A stretch of 64,000 nt of DNA from Lutibacter sp. A80 (lineage in GTDB: Bacteria; Bacteroidota; Bacteroidia; Flavobacteriales; Flavobacteriaceae), in the NCBI RefSeq assembly GCF_022429645.1, contig NZ_CP092480.1, positions 1,842,501 to 1,906,500 of the forward strand, in the 5' to 3' direction. Position 1 is the first letter of the stretch. Each line of letters starts with the position of its first letter. This document shows positions 45,736 through 55,049 of this stretch, in pieces. The position numbers and the translations under genes are program-made. Below the pieces are notes generated by a model, which was not told where the DNA came from, made no database searches, and saw nothing but the letters and a program-made list of their open reading frames with translations.

Positions 45736-46257
45736 CTAATTAATTTCTGCTAATAATTGAGATATTTCCATTTTTGGTCGTGTAATTGCAATACGTCCTG
45801 AACGAACAAATTGTAACAAGCCATAAGGTTTTAATTTCCTATACATTTTGTCAATATTTTCTTTTGTTCCGGAAGCTTCAATAACGAAAAAACTTTCAGT
45901 TATTGTAAGTATATGCGCTCTTCTAAATTTAAATTTCTTCTGAAGTTTCTCATCATTTAAATGTTCTGTTGAAATTTTAAACAACGCTGTCTCATTATAA
46001 ATAATTTCATCTTGTGTGTGATAGAAGGCACGTATTACTTCAATTTGTTTTTCTAATTGTCCAGCAACTTTTCTAGCTAATACTTCAGATATGTTTACTA
46101 CAAATGTAAATCTGTGCACATGTTCTATCTCCGATTTTGAAACAGACATACTCTCGATATTAATATGTCGTTTTAAAAATATTGCCGAAAGGCGATTTAA
46201 TATTCCTACGTTATTTTCAGTATATACTGAAAATGTAAAATTTTTAATTACTTCCAT
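45736..46257 (-). CDS. ilvN: Acetolactate synthase small (regulatory) subunit
   Basis: Regulatory partner of IlvB that normally confers valine feedback inhibition. An N-terminal ACT domain (FTFSVYTENNVGILNRLSAI in 8-27, then the RHINIESMSVS segment) is followed by a C-terminal ACT-like domain. The length of 173 aa is intermediate (E. coli IlvH 163, IlvN 96). It starts 1 bp after ilvB ends, so it is co-translated with the catalytic subunit. The symbol could equally be ilvH. Confidence 0.94.
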   Translation of the reverse strand: MEVIKNFTFSVYTENNVGILNRLSAIFLKRHINIESMSVSKSEIEHVHRFTFVVNISEVLARKVAGQLEKQIEVIRAFYHTQDEIIYNETALFKISTEHLNDEKLQKKFKFRRAHILTITESFFVIEASGTKENIDKMYRKLKPYGLLQFVRSGRIAITRPKMEISQLLAEIN

Positions 46258-46258
46258 T

Positions 46259-47992
46259 TTAACTTAATCTTATATCTGAAACACTTGCTCCTGTTGGTAT
46301 CATAGGAAAAACATTATCCTCTTGCTCAATAATAACCTCTAAAAAATAAGCTTCTTTTGAAGCCATCATTGTTTTAATTGCTTCTGCTAAATCCTCACGT
46401 TTTGAAACTCTTTGCGCTTCAATATCATATGCTCCAGCTAATTTTACAAAATCTGGACTTACCATTTCTGTAGAGGCATAACGTTTATCAAAAAATAATT
46501 CTTGCCATTGGCGTACCATTCCTAAATAGCTATTATTTAAAACCACAATTTTAACAGCAGCTTTTGTTTGCAGAATAGTTCCTAATTCATTACAAGTCAT
46601 TTGGTAACCACCATCACCAATAATAGCAACTACTTCTCTATTTGGCACTCCCATTTTTGCTCCAATTGAAGCTGGTAAAGCAAATCCCATAGTTCCTAAA
46701 CCTCCTGAGGTTACGTTACTTCTTGTTTTAATAAAATCGGCATAACGACAGGCAAACATTTGATGTTGCCCTACATCTGAAACTATTACCGCATCTCCAT
46801 TGGTTTCTTTATTAATACCTCCTAAAACTTCACCCATTGTTAAACCTGGTTTTGTTGGATTTAGTTGATCATTAATAACTTGATCTTTTTCAATTTGAAG
46901 TAACTTATCAAATTCTTGCATCCATATTTTATGATCCGATTTCTTAACATACTGCATAATTTCTACTAATGTCTGCTTAACTGTTCCTAATACAGCTACG
47001 TCAGTTTCTACATTTTTATCAACTTCTGCAGGATCAATTTCAAAATGAATCACTTTTGCTTGTTTTGCATAGGTTTGTAAATTCCCTGTAACCCTATCAT
47101 CAAAACGCATTCCAATAGCAATTAAAACATCACATGAATTAGTTAAAACATTTGGTGCATAATTTCCGTGCATCCCCACCATTCCAACATTTAACGGGTG
47201 ACTTGTTTCTAAAGCAGAAAGCCCTAAAACTGTTGATGCAGAAGGAATATCTGTTTTTTCTATAAAGCTTTTAAATTCTTCTTCAGCACCTCCAATAATT
47301 ACTCCTTGTCCCCAAACTATTAATGGTTTTTTTGCCGCATTAATTAGCTCAGCAGCTTCTTTTATTTTTTCAATATCAAATTTAGGAATAGCTCTATAAC
47401 TTCTTATTTTTTCACATTTTTGATACTCAAAATCTAATTCACCAAACTGTGCGTCTTTTGTAATATCAATTAATACTGGTCCTGGACGTCCAGACTTAGC
47501 AATATAAAATGCTTTAGCCATAACTTCAGGTATTTCTGAAGCCTTAGTAATTTGATAATTCCATTTTGTTACTGGTGTAGAAATACCAATAATATCTGTT
47601 TCTTGAAAAGCATCAGACCCTAATAAATGTGAAGCTACTTGCCCTGTAATACAGACTAAAGGTGTAGAATCTATTTGCGCATCTGCAATACCTGTTACTA
47701 AATTTGTTGCACCTGGACCTGAAGTTGCAAATACAACTCCTGGTTTACCTGTAACACGTGCAAAACCTTGAGCTGCATGAATTGCTCCTTGCTCATGACG
47801 TGTTAGAACATGGTGAAATTTTTCACGATATTTATATATCTCATCATATACTGGCATAATGGCCCCTCCTGGGTAGCCATAAGCTAAATCGGCACCTTCT
47901 TCTAATAAACATTTTAGAACTGCCTCAGCACCTGATACTTTAACAGCTGCTGTTGTTTTTTTTTCTTGAACCTGTTTACTCAATGTCTCCAT
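46259..47992 (-). CDS. ilvB: Acetolactate synthase large (catalytic) subunit
   Basis: Thiamine-diphosphate and FAD enzyme making acetolactate or 2-aceto-2-hydroxybutyrate. The N-terminal YGYPGGAIMPVYDEI (about 39-53) and HEQGAIHAAQGFAR with the catalytic Glu are present. The ThDP/Mg motif starts at GDGGYQMTCNELGT (about 464) and ends at NNSYLGMVRQWQ. The length of 577 aa is normal. It follows ilvD by 4 bp. Confidence 0.97.
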   Translation of the reverse strand: METLSKQVQEKKTTAAVKVSGAEAVLKCLLEEGADLAYGYPGGAIMPVYDEIYKYREKFHHVLTRHEQGAIHAAQGFARVTGKPGVVFATSGPGATNLVTGIADAQIDSTPLVCITGQVASHLLGSDAFQETDIIGISTPVTKWNYQITKASEIPEVMAKAFYIAKSGRPGPVLIDITKDAQFGELDFEYQKCEKIRSYRAIPKFDIEKIKEAAELINAAKKPLIVWGQGVIIGGAEEEFKSFIEKTDIPSASTVLGLSALETSHPLNVGMVGMHGNYAPNVLTNSCDVLIAIGMRFDDRVTGNLQTYAKQAKVIHFEIDPAEVDKNVETDVAVLGTVKQTLVEIMQYVKKSDHKIWMQEFDKLLQIEKDQVINDQLNPTKPGLTMGEVLGGINKETNGDAVIVSDVGQHQMFACRYADFIKTRSNVTSGGLGTMGFALPASIGAKMGVPNREVVAIIGDGGYQMTCNELGTILQTKAAVKIVVLNNSYLGMVRQWQELFFDKRYASTEMVSPDFVKLAGAYDIEAQRVSKREDLAEAIKTMMASKEAYFLEVIIEQEDNVFPMIPTGASVSDIRLS

Positions 47993-47996
47993 AGGT

Positions 47997-49679
47997 TTAA
48001 AATTTATCCGTTACACACCCTTCAGAAGCAGATGAAACGGTTTTTGCATATTTATATAATATTCCTTTTGTATGTTTTAATTCTGGTGCTTTCCATTGTT
48101 CTTTTCTTTTGACCAATTCAGCATCGGAAATTTTCATATTAATTGTTTTATTAACTGCATCTATTACAATTATATCTCCATCTTTTACCAATCCAATTCC
48201 TCCTCCACTTTGGGCTTCAGGTGTAATATGTCCCACTACAAATCCGTGTGTTCCTCCTGAAAAGCGTCCATCCGTTATTAAAGCAACTGATTTTCCTAAA
48301 CCTGCTCCCATAATCATAGAAGTTGGCTTTAACATTTCTGGCATTCCTGGTCCTCCTTTTGGACCTACATATCTAATTACTACAACATCTCCTCTAGATA
48401 CTTTTCCAGCTCCAATACCATCATTTGCTTCTTGCTCACTATTAAAAACGACTGCTTTCCCTTCAAATAAATTCCCTTCTTTTCCACTTATTTTAGCAAC
48501 CGAACCTTCTGCTGCTAGATTTCCATATAGAATTTGAAGATTCCCTGAAGATTTTAAAGCTTTATCTTTTGGATGAATTACCTGTTGATCGTCTTCAAAA
48601 CTTAAAGGTTTTACATCTGCTAAATTTTCAGCTAGAGTTTTTCCAGTAACAGTCATACAATCTCCATGTAAATAACCTTCTTCTAACAAATATTTCATTA
48701 CAGCTGGCGTACCTCCTACTCCATGAACATCTTCCATTAGATACTCTCCACTTGGTTTTAAATCTGCAATTAAAGGTGTTTTATCACTTACACGCTGAAA
48801 ATCTTCTAATGTAAATTCTATTCCTGCAGCATGTGCAATAGCTAAATAATGCAATACAGCATTGGTTGACCCTCCTAAAGCATTTACCAAAGCAACTGCA
48901 TTTTCTAACGATTTTTTAGTAATTATATCTAAAGGCTTTAAATCTAATTCCAATAAGTTTTTAATTGCAGCAGCAATACGTGCACTTTCATCTTGTTTAT
49001 AAGGATTTTCTGCTGGAATAGAAGAATTATAAGGTAATGCAAACCCCAAAGCCTCTATAGAAGATGCCATTGTATTTGCGGTATACATACCTCCACAAGC
49101 ACCTGCTCCTGGAATTGCGTTTTTTATAATTTCTTTATATTCTTCTTCTGATATTTCTCCAGCTATTTTTTGACCTAAAGCTTCAAAGGCAGAAACAATA
49201 TTTAATTTTTTCCCATTGTATCTTCCTGAAGCAATAGTACCTCCATACACCATTAAAGATGGACGGTTTAAACGCAACATTGCAATAATTGCTCCTGGCA
49301 TATTTTTATCACAACCTACAACAGTCACTAAACCATCGTAACTTTGTGCATTCATTACTATCTCAATAGAATCCGCAATAACATCTCTAGATGGTAAAGA
49401 ATAATTCATTCCTGAAGTTCCCATAGAAATACCATCACTTACTCCAATAGTATTAAATACTAAACCAACTTCGTTGTTTTTATTAACAGCCTCTTTAATT
49501 TTACCAGCTAAACCATTTAAGTGCATATTACACGGATTGCCATCATAACCAGTACTTGCAATACCAATCTGTGGTTTTTTCATATCATCTTCAGATAACC
49601 CCACGCCATATAACATTGCTTGAGCTGCTGGTTGAGTAGCATCTTGAGTAACTCTTTTACTATATTTATTTAACTGCAT
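47997..49679 (-). CDS. ilvD: Dihydroxy-acid dehydratase
   Basis: Iron-sulphur dehydratase producing the 2-oxo acids of valine and isoleucine. Cluster cysteines are in [12 protein letters not shown] (about 120-131) and [12 protein letters not shown] (about 192-203), and the C-terminal SDGRF-like [16 protein letters not shown] is present. The length of 560 aa is normal. It is the first full gene of ilvD-ilvB-ilvN-ilvC-ilvA. Upstream lie 280 bp of leader, then a strong hairpin and an Ile/Val-rich leader ORF, so the operon is probably controlled by attenuation. Confidence 0.97.
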   Translation of the reverse strand: MQLNKYSKRVTQDATQPAAQAMLYGVGLSEDDMKKPQIGIASTGYDGNPCNMHLNGLAGKIKEAVNKNNEVGLVFNTIGVSDGISMGTSGMNYSLPSRDVIADSIEIVMNAQSYDGLVTVVGCDKNMPGAIIAMLRLNRPSLMVYGGTIASGRYNGKKLNIVSAFEALGQKIAGEISEEEYKEIIKNAIPGAGACGGMYTANTMASSIEALGFALPYNSSIPAENPYKQDESARIAAAIKNLLELDLKPLDIITKKSLENAVALVNALGGSTNAVLHYLAIAHAAGIEFTLEDFQRVSDKTPLIADLKPSGEYLMEDVHGVGGTPAVMKYLLEEGYLHGDCMTVTGKTLAENLADVKPLSFEDDQQVIHPKDKALKSSGNLQILYGNLAAEGSVAKISGKEGNLFEGKAVVFNSEQEANDGIGAGKVSRGDVVVIRYVGPKGGPGMPEMLKPTSMIMGAGLGKSVALITDGRFSGGTHGFVVGHITPEAQSGGGIGLVKDGDIIVIDAVNKTINMKISDAELVKRKEQWKAPELKHTKGILYKYAKTVSSASEGCVTDKF

Positions 49680-49958
49680 TTAATTTAATATTTCTTTATA
49701 TATTTTGAATTATCCTTAAAAATAATTCATTTTTATTGTTTACTTTTTAATAGGACACAAATTTACTTTAGTCATTTATTTTATCATTATTCCATTTACT
49801 TTTTTTACAATAGTCACAACAAGATATTTTACACTAAAATACTGTATAACAATATATTAACTCTTATTTTTTTACAATGATTATTTTATAAAAAAACCTT
49901 TACCAATATAAACAACCAAAAATCTCCAATTAATCAAATAAATTATTTATAACTAAAA
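49680..49958 (-). other. Non-coding leader between the ilv attenuator and ilvD
   Basis: An A+T-rich stretch without a credible gene. It contains a second exact -7 element, TAAATTTG at 49765-49758 on the minus strand. The following four bases (TGTC) are also the same as at the arg promoter, giving a 12-nt identity. This may be an attenuation-independent promoter 79 bp before ilvD, though chance matches are easy in such sequence. The only short ORF after it is four codons long. Confidence 0.4.
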
Positions 49959-49989
49959 GAGCCTTCCTAAAAAAAATTTAGGAAGGCTC
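49955..49989 (-). terminator. Attenuator terminator upstream of the ilv operon
   Basis: A perfect 13-bp stem GAGCCTTCCTAAA/TTTAGGAAGGCTC (49959-49971 with 49977-49989, 5-nt loop). In the minus direction it is followed by UUUU. There is no T-run after it on the plus strand, so it works on minus transcripts. It stands 34 nt past the stop codon of the Ile/Val-rich leader ORF and 280 nt before ilvD. By position it could also just end the transcript of the 514-aa gene. Confidence 0.8.
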
Positions 49990-50023
49990 AATAATTCTAT
50001 ATTAATTATAATAACAATCCTAT

Positions 50024-50083
50024 CTACTTGTGAATAATCACAGAGACAATAATAGAAATGATATTAATAAGTATGTTTGTCAT
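50024..50083 (-). CDS. Isoleucine/valine-rich leader peptide of the ilv operon (19 aa)
   Basis: ATG at 50083-50081, TAG at 50026-50024; product MTNILINIISIIVSVIIHK. Eleven of 19 residues are branched-chain (8 Ile, 2 Val, 1 Leu), matching the products of the operon that follows. A strong terminator hairpin begins 34 nt after its stop. A near-match -7 element CATATTTG (50101-50094, one mismatch) ends 10 nt before the ATG. It starts 30 nt after the stop of the 514-aa gene, so read-through from that gene could also feed it. The layout of leader, terminator and biosynthetic operon is that of classical ilv attenuators. A small hydrophobic toxin is an alternative I consider less likely. Confidence 0.65.
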   Translation of the reverse strand: MTNILINIISIIVSVIIHK

Positions 50084-50113
50084 AATTGAACTACAAATAT
50101 GTAACATTTTTTA

Positions 50114-51658
50114 TTACTTTAAAAGTTTTTTTTCTTTTTGTTGAATAATTAATTCTACGGGTTCATTTTTAATTTTACTTTCTAACCAAGATAAAACATC
50201 TAAATATAAAAATGCACGTCTTTCAAAAGGATGGTTTTCATATTTTTTTAATTCGGCATGCAGTTTAATAAATTCTTTCTTTAAATCTTGTGGATAAATA
50301 TTACTTAGATTCTTTAAAAATTCTATCATTTTCTTTTGAACCTCGTGTAAATCGTTCATTTTCAACAAAAACTTATATGTTGAAACAATTAATTTATCTA
50401 TGTTATAATCTATTCCTGCTTCATAATGCGCAACTAAATTTAAAACTCGAGAAAAACACAATAAGTCTTCACGCATTTTTAGATCTTTATTTTGAATAAT
50501 TTTCTCAAGATAAAAAATACACGTTTTATTATCTCCAGCTCCAAAATACATACAAGCAATTCTATAATAAAAAACCATTATATGATGCGCATCAATATGC
50601 CCTTCATATTTCTTAATTTCTTCAACTAGGTTTTTAACAAAATCTAAGCCATTTGTAAAGTTACCTTCTAAAAAATAAAGGCTCAGCATATTTTGATTGT
50701 AATATAAAAACGCCAAAGTTTTAGTGTTTTCATTTAAAACAATTACATTATTTTTAATATCAAAATCGAGGTTCTCTAATACTTTTTTAAACTTTTTTCG
50801 ATATTTAATAAGGTATAAAGCTTCTGCTAAGTAGTTAACTCCTTTTAAATAAAAAACAGGATTTTGTTTTTTCATTTCAGGTTTCTCATCAAACAAATCA
50901 ACCCATTTTTGAGCATATTTAAAACTCGAAACAAAATCTTGTTTTATTAAACTATGCCATAAATAAGCTTTATATAAGAAAAGTTTTTCTGTAAAACCTA
51001 GTTCTGATAATTCGTATTTCGGTATTCTTTTTTTAAAATACTCCGTTAATGCTTTAGAATCTATATTGTCTTTAGCATAGCCTGTTCGCAACATTAAACT
51101 ATACAATTGCAACGACAGGTTAGACAACTTACTAATTCTAATATTTCTTAAGCTTAATTCTTTTGCTTGTATTGTAAGTTCATCAGCCCTATTACTCATA
51201 CTTCTTGTAATATACTGGGACTCGATTATTTTCTCAAACTCAACAATTTCATATGCTAAATTATTTTCGCCATTATTAATTGCAACATCTTTTGCTTTAT
51301 CTAATATTTTAAGACTTTGCTTATAAAGACCTTTATTATATAAAATTGTAGCAAAATCGAATTGCTCTCTAATTTGAGTCCGTATATTTTGGTGTACAGG
51401 GTTAAATCTTAAACTCACTAAAATCTGACGATATAAATGTGCCTTTGTATTAGAAATTTGTTGCTTTTTTATGTTTGTTTTTTCTAAAATAAGTTTATCA
51501 TCATAGGCACTCACTTTATCTAACAGATTAAATAAAGAAATAAAATTTGCATCAGCATTTCCACCTAATCTACCTACATATAATTTAAATTGTCGCTTTT
51601 CAGATTTTGAAAGTGACTTAATTAATGTAAAAAGCGAATCTTTTTGTTCAATAGCCAT
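50114..51658 (-). CDS. Conserved hypothetical protein, all-helical TPR-like repeats
   Basis: I do not recognise a named family. The 514 aa are almost wholly helical and rich in Lys, Leu and Tyr. There is no signal peptide or membrane segment. Several stretches look like TPR or related helical pairs, for instance around FATILYNKGLYKQSLKILDKA (split, about 101-121) and MYFGAGDNKTCIFYLEKII (about 373-391). This suggests a cytoplasmic scaffold. It lies between the divergent leuA and the ilv operon on the ilv strand, 30 bp before the ilv leader ORF, and may share transcripts with ilv. A role in branched-chain metabolism or its control is possible, but nothing in the sequence shows it. Confidence 0.7.
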   Translation of the reverse strand: MAIEQKDSLFTLIKSLSKSEKRQFKLYVGRLGGNADANFISLFNLLDKVSAYDDKLILEKTNIKKQQISNTKAHLYRQILVSLRFNPVHQNIRTQIREQFDFATILYNKGLYKQSLKILDKAKDVAINNGENNLAYEIVEFEKIIESQYITRSMSNRADELTIQAKELSLRNIRISKLSNLSLQLYSLMLRTGYAKDNIDSKALTEYFKKRIPKYELSELGFTEKLFLYKAYLWHSLIKQDFVSSFKYAQKWVDLFDEKPEMKKQNPVFYLKGVNYLAEALYLIKYRKKFKKVLENLDFDIKNNVIVLNENTKTLAFLYYNQNMLSLYFLEGNFTNGLDFVKNLVEEIKKYEGHIDAHHIMVFYYRIACMYFGAGDNKTCIFYLEKIIQNKDLKMREDLLCFSRVLNLVAHYEAGIDYNIDKLIVSTYKFLLKMNDLHEVQKKMIEFLKNLSNIYPQDLKKEFIKLHAELKKYENHPFERRAFLYLDVLSWLESKIKNEPVELIIQQKEKKLLK

Positions 51659-51769
51659 TGTAACTATTTTATTTTTATCTTATTGAAAATCAATTACTTG
51701 CAAAAAATACAACTCGTTTGAATATAGTAAACAACCATATTTACCATAATTATAAAAAACGTATACTCA

Positions 51770-51777
51770 TATTTTTG
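51770..51777 (+). promoter_or_regulatory. -7 element of the leuA promoter
   Basis: TATTTTTG (exact TAnnTTTG), 30 bp before the ATG at 51808. Its position rules against the in-frame ATG at 51718, which would lie upstream of transcription start. No clear -33 and no leucine-rich leader ORF is seen here. Confidence 0.5.
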
Positions 51778-51807
51778 GTATTCAAAAGTGATAAAAAAAA
51801 ATTAGAA

Positions 51808-52983
51808 ATGAGTAAAAATCGAGTCCAAATTTTTGATACTACATTAAGAGATGGAGAACAAGTCCCAGGTTGCAAGTTAAATACTGAACAAAAATTAGTA
51901 ATTGCCAAACGACTTGATTTATTAGGAGTAGACGTTATAGAAGCTGGATTTCCTATATCTAGCCCTGGTGACTTTACATCAGTTGAAGAGATTTCAAAAT
52001 TAGTTAAAAACGCTACTGTATGTGGACTAACTAGAGCCAATAAAAAAGACATTGAAGTTGCTGCACAGGCATTAAAATATGCAAAAAAACCAAGAATACA
52101 TACTGGTATTGGTACTTCAGAATCTCATATTAAATATAAGTTTAATTCCACACAAGATAAAATAATAGAACGTGCTTTCGAAGCTACTGCTTATGCTAAA
52201 AAGTTTGTAGAAGATGTAGAATTCTACGCTGAAGATGCTGGAAGAACTGATAACGAATATTTAGCAAGAGTTTTAGAACAAGTTATTAAAGCTGGTGCAA
52301 CTGTTTTAAATATCCCAGATACAACAGGCTATTGCTTACCAGATGAATACGGAGCAAAAATAAAATACCTAAAAGAAAATGTAAAAGGTATTGACAATGT
52401 AACAATTTCTTGCCACTGCCATAACGATTTAGGTTTAGCTACTGCAAATGCAATCTCAGGAATCCAAAATGGTGCACGACAAATAGAATGTACTATTAAT
52501 GGAATTGGAGAACGCGCAGGAAATACAGCCTTAGAAGAAGTTGTAATGATTATGAAACAACATCCGTATTTAAATTTAGATACCGGAATTAATACAAAAT
52601 TATTATACGACACTAGCTTATTGGTGCAACGTAGTATGGGAATGTTAGTACAACCAAACAAAGCTGTTATAGGTGAAAATGCTTTTGCCCATAGTTCAGG
52701 GATTCATCAAGATGGAGTAATTAAAAATAGAGAAACCTACGAAATTATGAATCCAGAAGATGTTGGAGTTACTGAATCTTCAATTGTTTTAACTGCTAGA
52801 AGCGGTAGAGCTGCTTTAGCATATAGAGCTAAAAACATTGGATACGACTTAACCAAGATACAGTTAGATGACCTCTATCCTCAATTTTTAAAATTTGCAG
52901 ACTTCCATAAAGAAGTGAATAATAACGACATTCACCACCTTATGGAATTAAATAAAATTCAAAAAACAAGCGTCCATATTTAA
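51808..52983 (+). CDS. leuA: 2-isopropylmalate synthase, short form without regulatory domain
   Basis: Condenses acetyl-CoA with 2-oxoisovalerate, the first committed leucine step. The TIM-barrel signature [13 protein letters not shown] lies near the start and the metal-binding HxH is in [16 protein letters not shown] start it at ATG 51808 (391 aa, [10 protein letters not shown]), where homologues begin, because a -7 element lies just upstream. The upstream in-frame ATG (51718) would add 30 basic residues. The protein ends soon after the catalytic and linker region (about 390 residues), so the C-terminal LeuA allosteric domain of the usual 500-560-aa enzyme is absent. Homocitrate or citramalate synthase activity is an alternative, but the leuB neighbour supports LeuA. 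Confidence 0.9.
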   Translation: MSKNRVQIFDTTLRDGEQVPGCKLNTEQKLVIAKRLDLLGVDVIEAGFPISSPGDFTSVEEISKLVKNATVCGLTRANKKDIEVAAQALKYAKKPRIHTGIGTSESHIKYKFNSTQDKIIERAFEATAYAKKFVEDVEFYAEDAGRTDNEYLARVLEQVIKAGATVLNIPDTTGYCLPDEYGAKIKYLKENVKGIDNVTISCHCHNDLGLATANAISGIQNGARQIECTINGIGERAGNTALEEVVMIMKQHPYLNLDTGINTKLLYDTSLLVQRSMGMLVQPNKAVIGENAFAHSSGIHQDGVIKNRETYEIMNPEDVGVTESSIVLTARSGRAALAYRAKNIGYDLTKIQLDDLYPQFLKFADFHKEVNNNDIHHLMELNKIQKTSVHI

Positions 52984-53079
52984 CACCAAATATAATCCTA
53001 TTAATTTTTTGTGTTTTATTAAAAATAATAACTTAAATTCACCTAAATTTTAGATTAAAAACACTCAATTAATATAGTT

Positions 53080-54195
53080 ATGAAATTAAATATCGCTTTG
53101 CTTCCAGGCGATGGAATAGGTCCAGAAGTAACACAACAAGCAGTAAAAACATTAGATGCTGTTGCCGAAAAATACAACCATAAATTTGTATATAAATATG
53201 CAAACATTGGCGCAGTTGCTATAGAGGAAACCGGAAATCCATTACCCGACGCAACTTTAAAAACATGTATTGATGCAGATGCAATTTTATTTGGAGCTAT
53301 TGGCGATCCAAAATATGATAATAATCTAACAATTAATGTTCGACCAGAACAAGGTTTATTAGAACTAAGAAAAAGTCTGGACTTATTTGCCAATATACGC
53401 CCTTTAGCAACCTATGACGCTCTAATTGATCAATCTAACTTAAAAGCACAAGTAATAAAAGATGTAGATTTTGTTATTTTTAGAGAACTAACAAGTGGTA
53501 TTTATTTTGGTCATAAAGAATTAAGTGAAAATGGTAATGAAGCTACTGATGTTTGTAAATATACTATTGAAGAAATAGATAGAATTGCCCACTTAGCTTT
53601 TAAGAGTGCACAAATTAGGCGAAAAAAATTAACATTGGTTGATAAATCTAATATTTTAGAAACATCAAGATTATGGCGAAAACGTGTAATAGAAATTTCT
53701 AAAAATTACCCAACTGTAAATTTAGACTTTTTACTTGTTGACAATGCTGCAATGCAACTAATTTTAAACCCAAAACAGTTTGATGTAATCTTAACAGAAA
53801 ACATGTTTGGAGATATTTTATCTGATGAAGCAAGTGTTATTTCAGGCTCCATAGGCCTGTTAGCTTCTGCTTCCATTGGCACAAATACTGCTATGTTCGA
53901 ACCAATACATGGCTCGTATCCACAAGCAAAAGGAAAAAATATAGCAAATCCTTTAGCCGCAGTATTATCCGCAGCAATGCTTTTAGATCATTTCGAATTA
54001 CATGAGGAGGCTGAAGCAATTAGATCAGCTGTTGAAAAATCAATTGAGTTAAACATAACAACACCCGATTTAAATAGCACCAATCATTTTTCAACAACTA
54101 ATGTTGGGAATTTTTTAAGCGATTTTATTTTAGATGATGAAAATACATTTTACAACAAGAATAATATTGATTTAGGACAGTCAACAATTATTTAG
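53080..54195 (+). CDS. leuB: 3-isopropylmalate dehydrogenase
   Basis: NAD-dependent oxidative decarboxylation in leucine synthesis. LLPGDGIGPEV is near the N-terminus (7-17), RPEQGLLELRKSLDLFANIRP (in two pieces, about 88-108) and the signature NMFGDILSDEASVISGSIGL (split, near 246-265) are present. The length of 371 aa is slightly above the usual 350-365. It lies 96 bp after leuA with no obvious terminator, so it is probably the same operon. leuC and leuD are not in this window. Confidence 0.95.
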   Translation: MKLNIALLPGDGIGPEVTQQAVKTLDAVAEKYNHKFVYKYANIGAVAIEETGNPLPDATLKTCIDADAILFGAIGDPKYDNNLTINVRPEQGLLELRKSLDLFANIRPLATYDALIDQSNLKAQVIKDVDFVIFRELTSGIYFGHKELSENGNEATDVCKYTIEEIDRIAHLAFKSAQIRRKKLTLVDKSNILETSRLWRKRVIEISKNYPTVNLDFLLVDNAAMQLILNPKQFDVILTENMFGDILSDEASVISGSIGLLASASIGTNTAMFEPIHGSYPQAKGKNIANPLAAVLSAAMLLDHFELHEEAEAIRSAVEKSIELNITTPDLNSTNHFSTTNVGNFLSDFILDDENTFYNKNNIDLGQSTII

Positions 54196-54257
54196 TTTGT
54201 AATTAATTGTTAGTAAAATAAAAATTCTTCGACCAATCTTGAAAAGATGCAGTAAAA

Positions 54258-55046
54258 ATGACTGACAAAGAACGTAGTATCCATAAAATTATTTCTAGTA
54301 AAAATAAGCCGCATTTAGATTTTAATTTAAAATCTAAAACTGAAAAATTTACAAACAAACTATTTTATACATTATTTGATGCAAACGCATGTGTTGCCAA
54401 AAACATAGAACAATTAGAGCTAGATTTTAATGAAATTTATAAATTAGCCTGCAGAGTTGATGCTGAATCTTGCGGTTCAATTTGGAATTCTTTTTTATCT
54501 GAACTTCCAGAAATTTTAGAAGATTTAAATTTAGACGCACAAGAATTGGTAAACAGCGACCCTGCATCTAATAATATAGAAGAAGTTTACTTAGCTTACC
54601 CTGGTTTTTTTGCTATTGCTATTTATAGATTAAGTCATAAATTGTATAAGCTTAAAACACCATTAATTCCAAGGTTAATGAGTGAATATGCTCATAGTAA
54701 AACTGGTACAGACATTCATCCAGGAGCAACTATTGGAAAATCATTTTTTATAGACCACGCTACAGGAACTGTAATTGGTGAAACTTGCTTAATTAAAAAC
54801 CATGTAAAAATTTACCAAGGAGTTACTTTAGGTGCATTACAAGTTTCTAAGGATTTAAAAGATGTAAAAAGACACCCAACGGTTGAAGACAATGTAACAA
54901 TATATGCCAATGCAACCATACTTGGAGGAGAAACCATTATAGGAAAAAATAGCATAATTGGTGGTAATGTTTGGATTACAGAATCAATTCCAGAAAACTC
55001 TTTAGTCTATCACAAAGCAGAAATTAGAATGAAACAAAAAAAATAG
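54258..55046 (+). CDS. cysE: Serine O-acetyltransferase
   Basis: Makes O-acetylserine for cysteine synthesis. The C-terminal left-handed beta-helix carries hexapeptide repeats (IHPGATIGKSFFIDHATGTV in about 152-171, then VIGETCLIKNHVKI and the NSIIGGNVWIT end). The catalytic His lies in FFIDHATG. The helical N-terminal domain is about 140 residues, giving 262 aa in all. It pairs with cysM 3 bp downstream. The C-terminus is short after the beta-helix and ends in lysines, without the usual Ile end that inserts into cysteine synthase. Confidence 0.93.
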   Translation: MTDKERSIHKIISSKNKPHLDFNLKSKTEKFTNKLFYTLFDANACVAKNIEQLELDFNEIYKLACRVDAESCGSIWNSFLSELPEILEDLNLDAQELVNSDPASNNIEEVYLAYPGFFAIAIYRLSHKLYKLKTPLIPRLMSEYAHSKTGTDIHPGATIGKSFFIDHATGTVIGETCLIKNHVKIYQGVTLGALQVSKDLKDVKRHPTVEDNVTIYANATILGGETIIGKNSIIGGNVWITESIPENSLVYHKAEIRMKQKK

Positions 55047-55049
55047 TAC

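Noticed and set aside
49680-50023. T-box or other known riboswitch before ilvD
   Set aside because: No specifier stem or T-box consensus could be recognised; leader-peptide attenuation fits the visible elements.
50024-50083. The 19-aa hydrophobic ORF as a type I toxin (Ibs-like)
   Set aside because: Size and hydrophobicity fit, but its Ile/Val content, position directly before the ilv operon and the following attenuator-like terminator explain it better. No opposing antisense RNA promoter was seen.
51718-51807. N-terminal extension of leuA from the upstream ATG
   Set aside because: The -7 element at 51770-51777 lies inside it, and homologues begin at [14 protein letters not shown] sequence.
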